From: Nocardia carnea NBRC 14403
GTDB taxonomy: Bacteria; Actinomycetota; Actinomycetes; Mycobacteriales; Mycobacteriaceae
Assembly: GCF_000308515.1 (NCBI RefSeq)
Contig: NZ_BAFV01000116.1
Coordinates: 1 to 54,968 of the forward strand
Length of the DNA: 54,968 bases
Reading direction: 5' to 3'
Under the pieces are notes generated by a model, which ran no database searches, had not been told where the DNA came from, and saw only the letters and a list, made by a program, of their open reading frames with translations. The translations under genes were made by a program, and so were the position numbers. Shown piece by piece: positions 1-7,882 of the stretch; positions within the stretch are counted from its first letter, which is position 1; every line of letters starts with the position of its first letter.

Positions 1-48
1 CGATCGTTGCGGACGACCGTGCGTCCGCTGAGTGTGTCCGGGTGCCGG

Positions 49-1251
49 TCAGGGCAGCACGGCGGGCATGGTGTCCCACCCGCGGACGGTCGAGGTCGTC
101 GACATCCGGGCCGCGGCGAGGTCGACGTCCCATTCCGGGAAGCGTCGTAGCACCTCTTCGAGGGCGATCCGTCCCTCGAGGCGGGCCAGGGCCGCGCCGA
201 GGCAGAAATGTGCGCCGATCCCGAATCCGAGATGGGGTTGTGGCGGGCGGTGGATATCGAAAAGGTCGGCGTCGGGCGGGAATCGGCGGTGGTCGTGGTT
301 GGCTGCCCCGATGAGAAGCATCATGACGCTGCCCGCGGGTACGCGGTGCCCGTAGTGTTCGATATCGCGGGTGACGTAGCGTGCGGCATGGGGCGCCGGC
401 GGTTCGAGGCGGAGTAGTTCCTCGATCGCCCGGGGGATCAGTCCGGGGTCTTCGGCGAGCTCGCGGCGCTGGCCGGGGTGTTGGGCGAGAACCTTGCCCG
501 CCCAGCCGATCAGCCGTGTCGTGGTCTCGTTGCCGGCGCCGGCCACCACGTTCACATACATCAGCAGTTCGTCGCGCGTGAGCCGCCGTACGGTGCCCGT
601 TTCGTCCTCGAACTCGACGTTGAGCAGTTCGGTCACGATGTCGTCGGAGGGATGTTTTTCTCGCCAGTCGATGTATTCGGCGAAGATCCGGCCGTCGTCC
701 AATCCGTCCGAGGCTGCCGTCATGGGGCGGCCGTCTTCGGTGGACACCTGCGAATTGGAGTGGTCCCGGACCGCCTCCTGGATTTCTTCGGGGATGCCCA
801 GGAGCATGCAGATCACTCGCATGGGCATGGGGGCACCGAGGTCGGCGATGAAGTCGAATCCGGTGCCGCCGACGAGGGGGTCGAGGCTGCGGGCGCAGAA
901 TTCGCGCACCATCGGTTCCAGCCTGCTGATCGTGCGCGGCGTGAACATCCGGGCCACGAGCCGGCGATGGATGTCGTGGCGGGGCGGGTCCTCCATCACC
1001 AACAGCCCCGGCGGGATCTCGATACCGGCCTTGATCAGTTCCAGGACGTTGCCGCGGCCGGAGCTGTAGGTGGCGGTATCGGACAGACAGCTGTTGACGT
1101 CGGAATACCGGCTCAGCGCGTAGAAGTCGTGTTGTTCGTTGTAGTACAGCGGCTTCTCTTCGCGGAGCCTGCCGAACATCGGGTACGGGTCGGCGATGAG
1201 ACCCGTGTCGTAGGGATCGAAGAAGACTTCGCTGGTTGCGGGGACGGTCAT
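49..1251 (-). CDS. Cytochrome P450 (400 aa)
   Basis: Soluble bacterial class I P450, expected to hydroxylate a hydrophobic substrate with electrons from a ferredoxin and its reductase. The I-helix reads AGAGNETTT with the acid-Thr oxygen-activation pair, an EELLR segment fits the K-helix ExxR, and the haem loop is FGIGAHFCLG (about residues 343-352, Cys350 as ligand). Length is normal. I chose the ATG at 1251 because GGAGG lies 10 nt before it; an in-frame start 39 nt upstream has no such site. It is divergent from the TetR at 1438, with a perfect palindrome between them, so that TetR probably controls it. Substrate cannot be read from sequence. Confidence 0.93.
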   Translation of the reverse strand: MTVPATSEVFFDPYDTGLIADPYPMFGRLREEKPLYYNEQHDFYALSRYSDVNSCLSDTATYSSGRGNVLELIKAGIEIPPGLLVMEDPPRHDIHRRLVARMFTPRTISRLEPMVREFCARSLDPLVGGTGFDFIADLGAPMPMRVICMLLGIPEEIQEAVRDHSNSQVSTEDGRPMTAASDGLDDGRIFAEYIDWREKHPSDDIVTELLNVEFEDETGTVRRLTRDELLMYVNVVAGAGNETTTRLIGWAGKVLAQHPGQRRELAEDPGLIPRAIEELLRLEPPAPHAARYVTRDIEHYGHRVPAGSVMMLLIGAANHDHRRFPPDADLFDIHRPPQPHLGFGIGAHFCLGAALARLEGRIALEEVLRRFPEWDVDLAAARMSTTSTVRGWDTMPAVLP

Positions 1252-1374
1252 TGCCGTCGCTCCTCCCTGGGAGTGCCTACCCGAGTACATCGGTTCACCT
1301 CGGGCGGCTTGTCGGTCATCGCTCGGCGAGCGGCCGAGTGTCCGGACCGTACTTAAGATACGGCCATGCCACTA

Positions 1375-1392
1375 ACATACGGACTCGTATGT
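1375..1392. promoter_or_regulatory. TetR-type operator, 7-4-7 palindrome
   Basis: Perfect inverted repeat ACATACG-GACT-CGTATGT between the divergent P450 and TetR genes, ending 45 nt before the TetR start. The arm/spacer geometry equals that of the palindrome at 3984-4001 beside the paralogous TetR. Binding is inferred. Confidence 0.7.
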
Positions 1393-1437
1393 GAAGTTGT
1401 CAGGCGTATGCGGTTTTTCTTTTGGCAGGATGGTGCG

Positions 1438-2040
1438 ATGGTGGAGCGCTGGACCCGGGAACGACGCACCGAGCACACGCGCAGCCTGCTCGTCGACGCG
1501 GCCCAGGAGGTCTTCGCCGCCAAGGGCTTCGGCGCGGCGAGCCTCGACGATATCGCTGCCGCCGCCGGCTACACGCGCGGAGCGATCTATGTGCATTTCA
1601 AGGCGAAGGAAGATCTCTTCCTGGCCGTCCACCAACGGTATTGGCGGCGCTTCTTCGACAACTTCACCGAACTGCTGACCGCGGTCACCGAAATCGGCGA
1701 GGCCGAACTCGCCGAAATCGCCGGACGGTGGCGCCGGCTCGCCGAGAGCGGCGGCGCCCAGCAGGCCGCGCTGGGTTACGAATTCACGCTCTACCTGCTC
1801 CGAAATCCCGCGGCCCGCGCCCGCGTGGTAGCGCAGCAGCAGCAGGTCCACGACGAGCTCACGGCCTTCATCGTCGAAAGCCTCGGCAAGCTGGGTGCCA
1901 CACTCGCCATTCCGGCTTCCACGTTCGCGCAGATACTGATCGCCACGAGCGACAGCATCATGCTGGCCGCCGAATTGAACAACACCGACCTGTACCGGCC
2001 GGTCCTCGAGCTGTACACGGCGGTCATCACCGTGCCTTGA
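1438..2040 (+). CDS. TetR/AcrR family regulator, paralogue of the one at 3338-3940
   Basis: 200-aa transcription factor with an N-terminal TetR helix-turn-helix (DDIAAAAGYTRGAIYVHFKAKEDLF, split here only by reading) and an all-helical ligand-binding domain. The start MVERWTRERR matches the start of the paralogue at 3940; the two proteins align end to end without visible gaps, ending DLYRPVLELY and DLYRPILEMY. Likely represses the divergent P450 and itself through the palindrome at 1375-1392. The effector is unknown, though the P450 substrate or product is the usual expectation. It converges on the epimerase gene ending at 2137. Confidence 0.9.
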   Translation: MVERWTRERRTEHTRSLLVDAAQEVFAAKGFGAASLDDIAAAAGYTRGAIYVHFKAKEDLFLAVHQRYWRRFFDNFTELLTAVTEIGEAELAEIAGRWRRLAESGGAQQAALGYEFTLYLLRNPAARARVVAQQQQVHDELTAFIVESLGKLGATLAIPASTFAQILIATSDSIMLAAELNNTDLYRPVLELYTAVITVP

Positions 2041-2136
2041 CCGACCGTCCTGGGGATCGGGATATCGCGCGGCCGGCACGATGGCCACGACGCGGGTGTG
2101 GTCGGCGGGATGCGTGCTCCTGCCGGGTCGCCGCCC

Positions 2137-3252
2137 TCAGGAGCCGGATTCTCCGTTACCGCGAGCAAGGGCCTGTGGGCCGTACCGGGAGGAGATCAGG
2201 GACCAGGGTTCGGCGTAGGGGCCACGGTGTTCGAAGCGCCGCTGCAGGGCCAGGGCGGTGCGGATCGCCGGCCGCAGGAGGGGGCCGGTCGTGCGGAGGG
2301 CGGCGCGCAGGAAACGCGGCTGGGCCCCGGCGACCCACGCGACCGTCTCCGGCCAATCGTGCCGTTGGAAGTCCAGCAGCGCTTGTGATTCCGTGGTGTC
2401 GAACCAGCCGGTGAAGGCCCATCCCCGGTCGTCGCCGGGGTTGCCGGGCAGGCTTGCCGACGGTCCGAGCCGGCCGATGCCCATGGCTTCGAACATGGAA
2501 TCCTCGACCTCGCGGTGGGTGTGGACATAGCTGTCGTTACCGGCGATGAGCAGTACTTTGCCGTCGATGCTGTCGCGGCGGCCGGCAGCGTTGGCGAAGG
2601 CGAGCGCGACGTCGCGGGCATCGACGCCGTGCAGCCGGTTGTCGCCGGGGGTCGCGCGGATGAGCACGAGATGATCGGCGTTGATACCGGCGGTGGTATC
2701 GGGGGACAGCACACCGCCCAGCCGCAGGAAGGCATGGGGCAGACCGCTGCGGGCGATGACGCCTTCGGCCAGTACCTTGTCCTCGCCGTACTGGTCGATC
2801 GGGGCCACGGGTGTTTCCGCGGTGATGCGTTCGGGATGACGATGCGGATTACGGGAACCGTAGACCGCGGCGCTGGAAGCGAACAGCAGCAGCGGTGCGG
2901 CCGGTAGCTGCCGACCGGCGTGTACCAGGTTCTCGGTGCCGCCGACATTGATCTTCCGGGCCAAGCGGGGATTGCGATAGGACTGCGGGGAGAACATGGC
3001 GGCCAGATGGATGATCGTGCCGGGGTGGTGGTCGCCGACGAGCGTCTCGACGGCGTCGCGGTCGAGCAGATCGGCGAAGTGTGTGCGCAGGGCGCCCGGT
3101 TGTCTTGCCGCGACCAGTTTTTCCGCGGTGGCCAGGGCGGTGCCGGTGCGCAGATCTGTGGCCACCACGGTATGTCCCCTGGACAGCAGGAGTTCGGTGA
3201 CGCGTTTGCCGACCTGGCCGAATGCGCCGGTGACGAGGACGGGAGCGCTCAT
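2137..3252 (-). CDS. NAD-dependent epimerase/dehydratase (extended SDR)
   Basis: 371-aa extended short-chain dehydrogenase. The N-terminal Rossmann fingerprint is TGAFGQVG, the beta-4 region reads LLLFASSAAVYG, and the catalytic YxxxK is YGEDK. Members act on nucleotide sugars, sterols (3-beta-HSD type) or aldehydes, and the sequence does not settle which. The ATG at 3252 follows AAGAAGG by 4 nt, better than the GTG five codons upstream. It lies 85 nt downstream of the TetR at 3338-3940 on the same strand and is probably co-transcribed with it. In this oxygenase-rich setting oxidation of a hydroxylated lipid is plausible but is inference. Confidence 0.85.
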   Translation of the reverse strand: MSAPVLVTGAFGQVGKRVTELLLSRGHTVVATDLRTGTALATAEKLVAARQPGALRTHFADLLDRDAVETLVGDHHPGTIIHLAAMFSPQSYRNPRLARKINVGGTENLVHAGRQLPAAPLLLFASSAAVYGSRNPHRHPERITAETPVAPIDQYGEDKVLAEGVIARSGLPHAFLRLGGVLSPDTTAGINADHLVLIRATPGDNRLHGVDARDVALAFANAAGRRDSIDGKVLLIAGNDSYVHTHREVEDSMFEAMGIGRLGPSASLPGNPGDDRGWAFTGWFDTTESQALLDFQRHDWPETVAWVAGAQPRFLRAALRTTGPLLRPAIRTALALQRRFEHRGPYAEPWSLISSRYGPQALARGNGESGS

Positions 3253-3337
3253 GGTGCCTTCTTTCACGCCGGCCCGCGGGAAAGGTGTGCAGCCACGGGA
3301 ATTCGCAGGAGCGATGCGAGCCGTCGAGGAGGGGGCG

Positions 3338-3940
3338 TCAGGGGAGTTTGACGACGGATAGATACATTTCGAGGATCGGCCGGTAGAGGTCGATATCGTC
3401 GAGTTGGCTTCCGAGTATCACGGAATCGCTGGTGGCGATGAGGACGTGGGCGAAGGCCAGGGGAGTGATCGTCAGGCTGCCACCGACGCGTTCGAGGTTC
3501 TCGGCGACGAATGCGGCGAGCTCTTCGGCCACTTCCAGTCTCTTGGCCGCTACGCGCGCGCGGGCCTCCGGATTGCGCAGGAGATAGAGGCTGAACTCGT
3601 GCCCCAGTGCGGCGTGTTCGGCCCCGCGGTCGCGGCCGAGCCGGCGCCACCGTTCGGCGACCCGGTCGAGTTCGTGCGGCCCCACCGCGGTGACGGTCGA
3701 GAGGACCTCGGAGAAGTTGTCGAAGTAGCGGCGCCAGTATCGGTCGCTCACCGCCAGGAACAGCTCTTCCTTCACCGAGAAGTGTTTGTAGATGGCGCCT
3801 TTCGTATAGCCGGCCGCGTGGGCGATGTCGTCGAGGGTGGCTGCCGCGAAACCTTTTTCGGCGAACACTTCCTCGGCGGCATCCAGGAGGAGCACACGGG
3901 TGCGTTCCAATCGCCGTTCTTTCGTCCAACGCTCGACCAC
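3338..3940 (-). CDS. TetR/AcrR family regulator, paralogue of the one at 1438-2040
   Basis: 200-aa TetR protein opening MVERWTKERR from a GTG start at 3940. The HTH reads LDDIAHAAGYTKGAIYKHFSVKEELF, here quoted only to show its likeness to the paralogue 1.3 kb away. It is divergent from the AveC-like operon that starts at 4151, and the 210-nt gap carries a perfect 7-4-7 palindrome (3984-4001). Likely role: repressor of that operon and of its own transcript, which continues into the epimerase. The pair probably arose by local duplication with later specialisation. Confidence 0.9.
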   Translation of the reverse strand: MVERWTKERRLERTRVLLLDAAEEVFAEKGFAAATLDDIAHAAGYTKGAIYKHFSVKEELFLAVSDRYWRRYFDNFSEVLSTVTAVGPHELDRVAERWRRLGRDRGAEHAALGHEFSLYLLRNPEARARVAAKRLEVAEELAAFVAENLERVGGSLTITPLAFAHVLIATSDSVILGSQLDDIDLYRPILEMYLSVVKLP

Positions 3941-3983
3941 GCGTTCGATCCTAACATGGATCTCAGATACCTATTGTGACTCC

Positions 3984-4001
3984 AGATACCCATTGGTATC
4001 T
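3984..4001. promoter_or_regulatory. TetR-type operator, 7-4-7 palindrome
   Basis: Perfect inverted repeat AGATACC-CATT-GGTATCT. A second left half-site (AGATACC-TATT) sits 19 bp upstream at 3965-3975 without its right arm. Same geometry and the same inner ATAC/GTAT bases as the 1375-1392 site, as expected for paralogous repressors. Confidence 0.7.
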
Positions 4002-4150
4002 TGGCGGAGGGCCGGATGCCGGAACAGGCAGACCGCCGCGGAAGACCGACTTCCGTTGGGCGCCGGTGGTATCGAGCGCATCGCGGAGTCGCCGCCGGCG
4101 GCGAGCCGGCCCGTGAGCGCTGCGGAACGCAATCCAGAAGGGGCAGTTGC

Positions 4151-5320
4151 ATGAGCGAACTGTCGAACGAGAAGACTCCCCAGATCACCGAGACCATCGG
4201 CGATGCGAAAACCCTGGGCACCCAGAAACGGCAGGTGAACAAGGGCATCTACCTCTGGGCCACCGCCGGCGGGCTGATCCTGGCGCTCCAGGTGTATGTC
4301 TGGACCAGATGGGTCACCGGCCCTTATTTCGAGCGGGTGCCCACCGGCCCGAACGATCCGCCGTTGCTCATGAAGACGATCCTGAGCATCTGGACGGCGG
4401 GCGTCCTGATCGGTTTCCCCATCGCCATCTACTGGTGGATCATCAGGCCGTGGTGGCGCGAGCGCCGGATCACCCTGGACGGCATACTGCTGGCGTCCAT
4501 GGGCCTGATGTTCTTCCAGGACCCGTTCCTGAACTATGTGAACACGTGGTGCACGTACAACACCTGGATGTTCAACAGGGGGTCGTGGGCACCGCACGTT
4601 CCGGGCTGGGTATCGCAGGAGGAGCCGGGCGCCCAGGTCGCCGAACCGCTACTGATGAACGTCCCGGGTTACGCATGGGGCGTGCTGCTCATCACGATCG
4701 GCGTGTGCTGGTTCATGCGGAAGGTCAAATCGCGCTGGCCCGGAATCAGCAACCTCCAGTTGGTCGGCGTCACGTTCGCATTCACCTTCGTCCTCGACTT
4801 CGTCATGGAAGGCTTGGTGCTTTTGCCGCTCGGGCTCTACACCTTCCCGGGCGCAATCCAGTCGTTGTCGGTCAACGCGGGTCACTACTACCAATGGCCG
4901 ATCTACGAGGGCCTGATGTGGGGCGCGGTGCAAGCGGGCCTGGCCTGCCTGCGTTTCTTCACCGATGATCGCGGACGCACGATTGTGGAGCGCGGGATCG
5001 ACCAGGTTCGAGGTGGTGTCGTCCGCCAGCAGCTCACCCGATTCCTGGCCATCTTCGCCGCCGTGAGTGCGATCTTCTTCGTCTTCTACAACCTTCCCGC
5101 GCAATTGGTCGGCCAGCACGCGGATCCCTGGCCCGAAGATATCCAGGAGCGTTCGTACTTCACCGGTGGTATCTGCGGGGAAGGAACAGACAGGCCCTGC
5201 CCCCATCCCGATCTGCCGATGCCACGCAACGACTCCGGGTACATCAACAAAGACGGTGAGCTCGTCCTTCCGGACGGAGTCGAGGTTCCCAAGATCGTGC
5301 CGTTCCAGCCGGAGGACTGA
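4151..5320 (+). CDS. AveC-like (spirocyclase AveC family) multi-pass membrane protein
   Basis: 389-aa integral membrane protein with about six or seven hydrophobic segments (for example near residues 34-51, 77-97, 115-125, 172-190, 204-225 and 298-315). Conserved-looking polar patches are QDPFLNY, CTYNTW and GHYYQWPIYE. These resemble the actinobacterial family named after AveC, the avermectin spirocyclase/dehydratase; I recognise the family from memory, not from a search. AveC forms a spiroketal, but most relatives lie outside polyketide clusters and have no known function. The start has GAAGGGG 7 nt upstream. The next gene begins 2 nt after the stop, and its GGAGG lies inside this gene, indicating translational coupling. 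Confidence 0.6.
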   Translation: MSELSNEKTPQITETIGDAKTLGTQKRQVNKGIYLWATAGGLILALQVYVWTRWVTGPYFERVPTGPNDPPLLMKTILSIWTAGVLIGFPIAIYWWIIRPWWRERRITLDGILLASMGLMFFQDPFLNYVNTWCTYNTWMFNRGSWAPHVPGWVSQEEPGAQVAEPLLMNVPGYAWGVLLITIGVCWFMRKVKSRWPGISNLQLVGVTFAFTFVLDFVMEGLVLLPLGLYTFPGAIQSLSVNAGHYYQWPIYEGLMWGAVQAGLACLRFFTDDRGRTIVERGIDQVRGGVVRQQLTRFLAIFAAVSAIFFVFYNLPAQLVGQHADPWPEDIQERSYFTGGICGEGTDRPCPHPDLPMPRNDSGYINKDGELVLPDGVEVPKIVPFQPED

Positions 5321-5321
5321 T

Positions 5322-6146
5322 ATGCCGACCACAGCCACAGCCACAGCGGTGAGCCGCCCCGGCGTGCAGCCACCGTTCTACCGGGCGGTCGGAGACGAGG
5401 CGGAAGTATTCCGCGCGGCCGCCTGCCAGGGACTGCCGGTCCTGTTGAAGGGCCCCACCGGTTGCGGGAAAACTCGCTTCGTGGAGGCCATGGCGCACGA
5501 ACTCGGCCGCCCGCTGATCACCGTCGCCGGCCACGAGGATATGACCTCCGCGGATCTGGTGGGCCGATTCCTGCTCAAAGGCGGCGAAACGGTATGGGTC
5601 GACGGCCCGTTGACCCGCGCTGTCCGCGAAGGCGGTATCTGCTATCTGGACGAGATCGTGGAGGCGCGGCAGGACACCACGGTGGTCATCCACCCGCTCG
5701 CCGACCATCGCCGCGAGCTGCCCGTCGACCGGCTCGGCACCACGGTGCCGGCGGCGCCGGGATTCCAGCTGGTGATCTCCTACAACCCCGGATATCAGAG
5801 TGTCCTGAAGAACATCAAGGAGTCCACCCGGCAGCGATTCATCGCGATCGAACTCGGTTTCCCACCACCCGATATCGAGCGGGAGGTGGTGGCGCGGGAG
5901 GCCGGGGTCGCTCCGGAGATCGCGAACTCCCTGGTAACACTGGGTAATGCCATCCGGAATCTGGAGGGATCGCCGCTGCGCGAAGCGTCCTCGACCAGGA
6001 TGCTGATTCTGGCCGGATCGCTGGTGGCGGGTGGGCTGAGCCTGCGCGCCGCCGTCCGGTCGGCAATCGTTCGAGCGCTGTCCGACGATCCGGATATCGT
6101 CCGAGCCCTCGGTGAACTCGCGGACGCCGTCCTGCCGTCGTCATGA
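5322..6146 (+). CDS. MoxR-type AAA+ ATPase, CbbQ/NirQ/NorQ subfamily
   Basis: 274-aa AAA+ protein. Walker A is GPTGCGKT (residues 44-51), Walker B is ICYLDE (106-111), followed by a sensor-1-like ISYNPGYQ and the arginine-containing STRQRF. In known systems this subfamily works with a VWA protein to remodel a metalloenzyme: CbbQ/CbbO reactivates Rubisco and NorQ/NorD is needed for nitric-oxide reductase maturation. No Rubisco or NOR gene is visible, so the client is probably a neighbour: the AveC-like protein or the P450. The downstream VWA gene overlaps it by 4 nt (ATGA), supporting a stoichiometric pair. Confidence 0.88.
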   Translation: MPTTATATAVSRPGVQPPFYRAVGDEAEVFRAAACQGLPVLLKGPTGCGKTRFVEAMAHELGRPLITVAGHEDMTSADLVGRFLLKGGETVWVDGPLTRAVREGGICYLDEIVEARQDTTVVIHPLADHRRELPVDRLGTTVPAAPGFQLVISYNPGYQSVLKNIKESTRQRFIAIELGFPPPDIEREVVAREAGVAPEIANSLVTLGNAIRNLEGSPLREASSTRMLILAGSLVAGGLSLRAAVRSAIVRALSDDPDIVRALGELADAVLPSS

Positions 6147-7846
6147 CCGCAGCCGAAGCGGAAGGTCCGGAACGGTTCCGGCTCCTCGCGACCTTCCTGG
6201 CCGGCCGGTCCGTCGCAGTAGCGGCGGCCCCGGCGGGCCAGGCCGCATATACCGACGGTGACGCCGTCTTCGTATCCGCGGGCCGGCCGGGCGCCTATCA
6301 GCGCAGTGAAGTACTGGTGCAGTGTGCTCTACTCCGGGCGGGAAGCCTCGACCCACGTGTGGTCAAGAGGCTGCGGGGGCGTCCGCACGTCGCGCGCCGC
6401 TATCTGGCGCTCGAAGGCAGGCGAGGGCTCACCGAGCTCGCCCGCCACGTTCCGCTCGCCGCCGCGCTCGCACCGTACGGGGAAGCGGCCACCGCCGCCG
6501 CCGGCGAATCACTCGACCTCGCCAGAGGTAAGGCGGTGATAGCCGAGCCACCGGAGTGGTTCGGGGTGATCGAACCCACGCGATTGCTGAAAGCGGGCAG
6601 CGGACCGAGCGCCCGGGCGACCGATAAAGACCTGCGGCTGGAATTCGATCTCCCCGAACGGGCCGAGCCCGAGGACGACGACGAAGACAACGACCCGGAG
6701 GGAAACGGCACCAGCCGCATTCTGAAACTGTTCGAAAACCCCATGGTCAACTCGGAGAAGCTCGCCGATCTGCTGCGGAAACTGCTCGGCACTTCGCGTG
6801 CTTCCGGTGACAGCGATGCCGGTGCCCAGATGCGGGCCGGATCCGTTCGGCGGGGCCGTACGGCCAGTGGCGACGCCCGTCCGCTGCCCACCCCGATCAC
6901 ATTCGTGGTCGACGGAAAACCCGGTGCCGTCACCGGAACAGGCGGAGCGTGGTACCCGGAATGGGATGTCCACGACAACCGGTACCGGCCCGAGTGGTGC
7001 CGGGTCCTGGACTTCCCGCTGACCACCGCCGCCGATACCTCCGCCGCCGCCGTCCCGCACGACGAGATGCTCCGGCGCCGGCTGGCCCGGGTCGGCCTGG
7101 GCCCCAAGGTGCTACGCCGGCGTCCCGACGGAGAAGAACTCGATATCGACGCCTTGCTCGATCTGGTCGTCGATATCCGGTCGGGCCACTCGCCGGCGGA
7201 GAACGTATACGCCGAAACCCGCAAACTCGCCCGCAATCTCGGTGTCCTCATCCTGTTCGACACGTCCGGTTCCGCTACCGATACCGATCCCGACGGTCTC
7301 GCCGTCCACGAGCACCACCGTCGCGCGGCCGCCACCCTCGCCGCGACGCTCGAGGAGCTGGGTGACCGTGTCGCCGTCTATGCATTCCGCTCCGACAGCC
7401 GCCACGCCGTCCACCTCGCGGCGATCAAAACCTTCGCCCGGCGGTTCGGCGCCGTCGAGCGTGCGCGCCTCGCGCAACTCGAACCTTCCGGCTACACCAG
7501 GCTCGGTGCCGGTATCCGCGGTGCCGGGCGCATTCTCGATACCGAAGCGGGCACACCGTATCGCCTGCTGCTCGTTCTCACCGACGCCCTGCCGTACGAC
7601 CACGGTTACGAAAGCCGCTATGCGGAAGCCGATACCCGCAAGGCGGTCGACGAACTGCGCGCCGACGGGATCGCGAGCCTTTGCCTGACCATCGGCGCGG
7701 CCACCACCACCGACACGCTCGAACGCGTCTTCGGCCCGGGCGGATACGCCGACGCCGCGACGCTCTCCGGCCTGAGCCCGCATATGGACGAGTTGTTCTC
7801 GGCGGCGCTGCGCGAACTCAGCGCGCCGAAACCACGAGGCAGGTGA
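6143..7846 (+). CDS. VWA-domain protein, NorD/CbbO type
   Basis: 567-aa partner of the preceding ATPase. The C-terminal half is a von Willebrand factor A domain with an intact MIDAS, DTSGS at about residues 373-377 and a later LTDALP that supplies the second metal-site Asp. The middle has a highly acidic linker (EPEDDDEDNDPEG) and a basic stretch, typical of flexible adaptor regions in NorD/CbbO proteins. No signal peptide or membrane segment is evident. By analogy the VWA domain docks the AAA+ ring on its client. The gene overlaps the ATPase by 4 nt and sits 36 nt before a P450. Confidence 0.85.
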   Translation: MTAAEAEGPERFRLLATFLAGRSVAVAAAPAGQAAYTDGDAVFVSAGRPGAYQRSEVLVQCALLRAGSLDPRVVKRLRGRPHVARRYLALEGRRGLTELARHVPLAAALAPYGEAATAAAGESLDLARGKAVIAEPPEWFGVIEPTRLLKAGSGPSARATDKDLRLEFDLPERAEPEDDDEDNDPEGNGTSRILKLFENPMVNSEKLADLLRKLLGTSRASGDSDAGAQMRAGSVRRGRTASGDARPLPTPITFVVDGKPGAVTGTGGAWYPEWDVHDNRYRPEWCRVLDFPLTTAADTSAAAVPHDEMLRRRLARVGLGPKVLRRRPDGEELDIDALLDLVVDIRSGHSPAENVYAETRKLARNLGVLILFDTSGSATDTDPDGLAVHEHHRRAAATLAATLEELGDRVAVYAFRSDSRHAVHLAAIKTFARRFGAVERARLAQLEPSGYTRLGAGIRGAGRILDTEAGTPYRLLLVLTDALPYDHGYESRYAEADTRKAVDELRADGIASLCLTIGAATTTDTLERVFGPGGYADAATLSGLSPHMDELFSAALRELSAPKPRGR

Positions 7847-7882
7847 ACGGCACCGAGTTCTCGCCCTCGAAAGGAAACAGCA

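Noticed and set aside
478..1356. Long plus-strand frame (292 codons) opposite the first P450
   Set aside because: Antisense shadow of a complete P450 gene; composition reflects the high GC third positions of the real gene.
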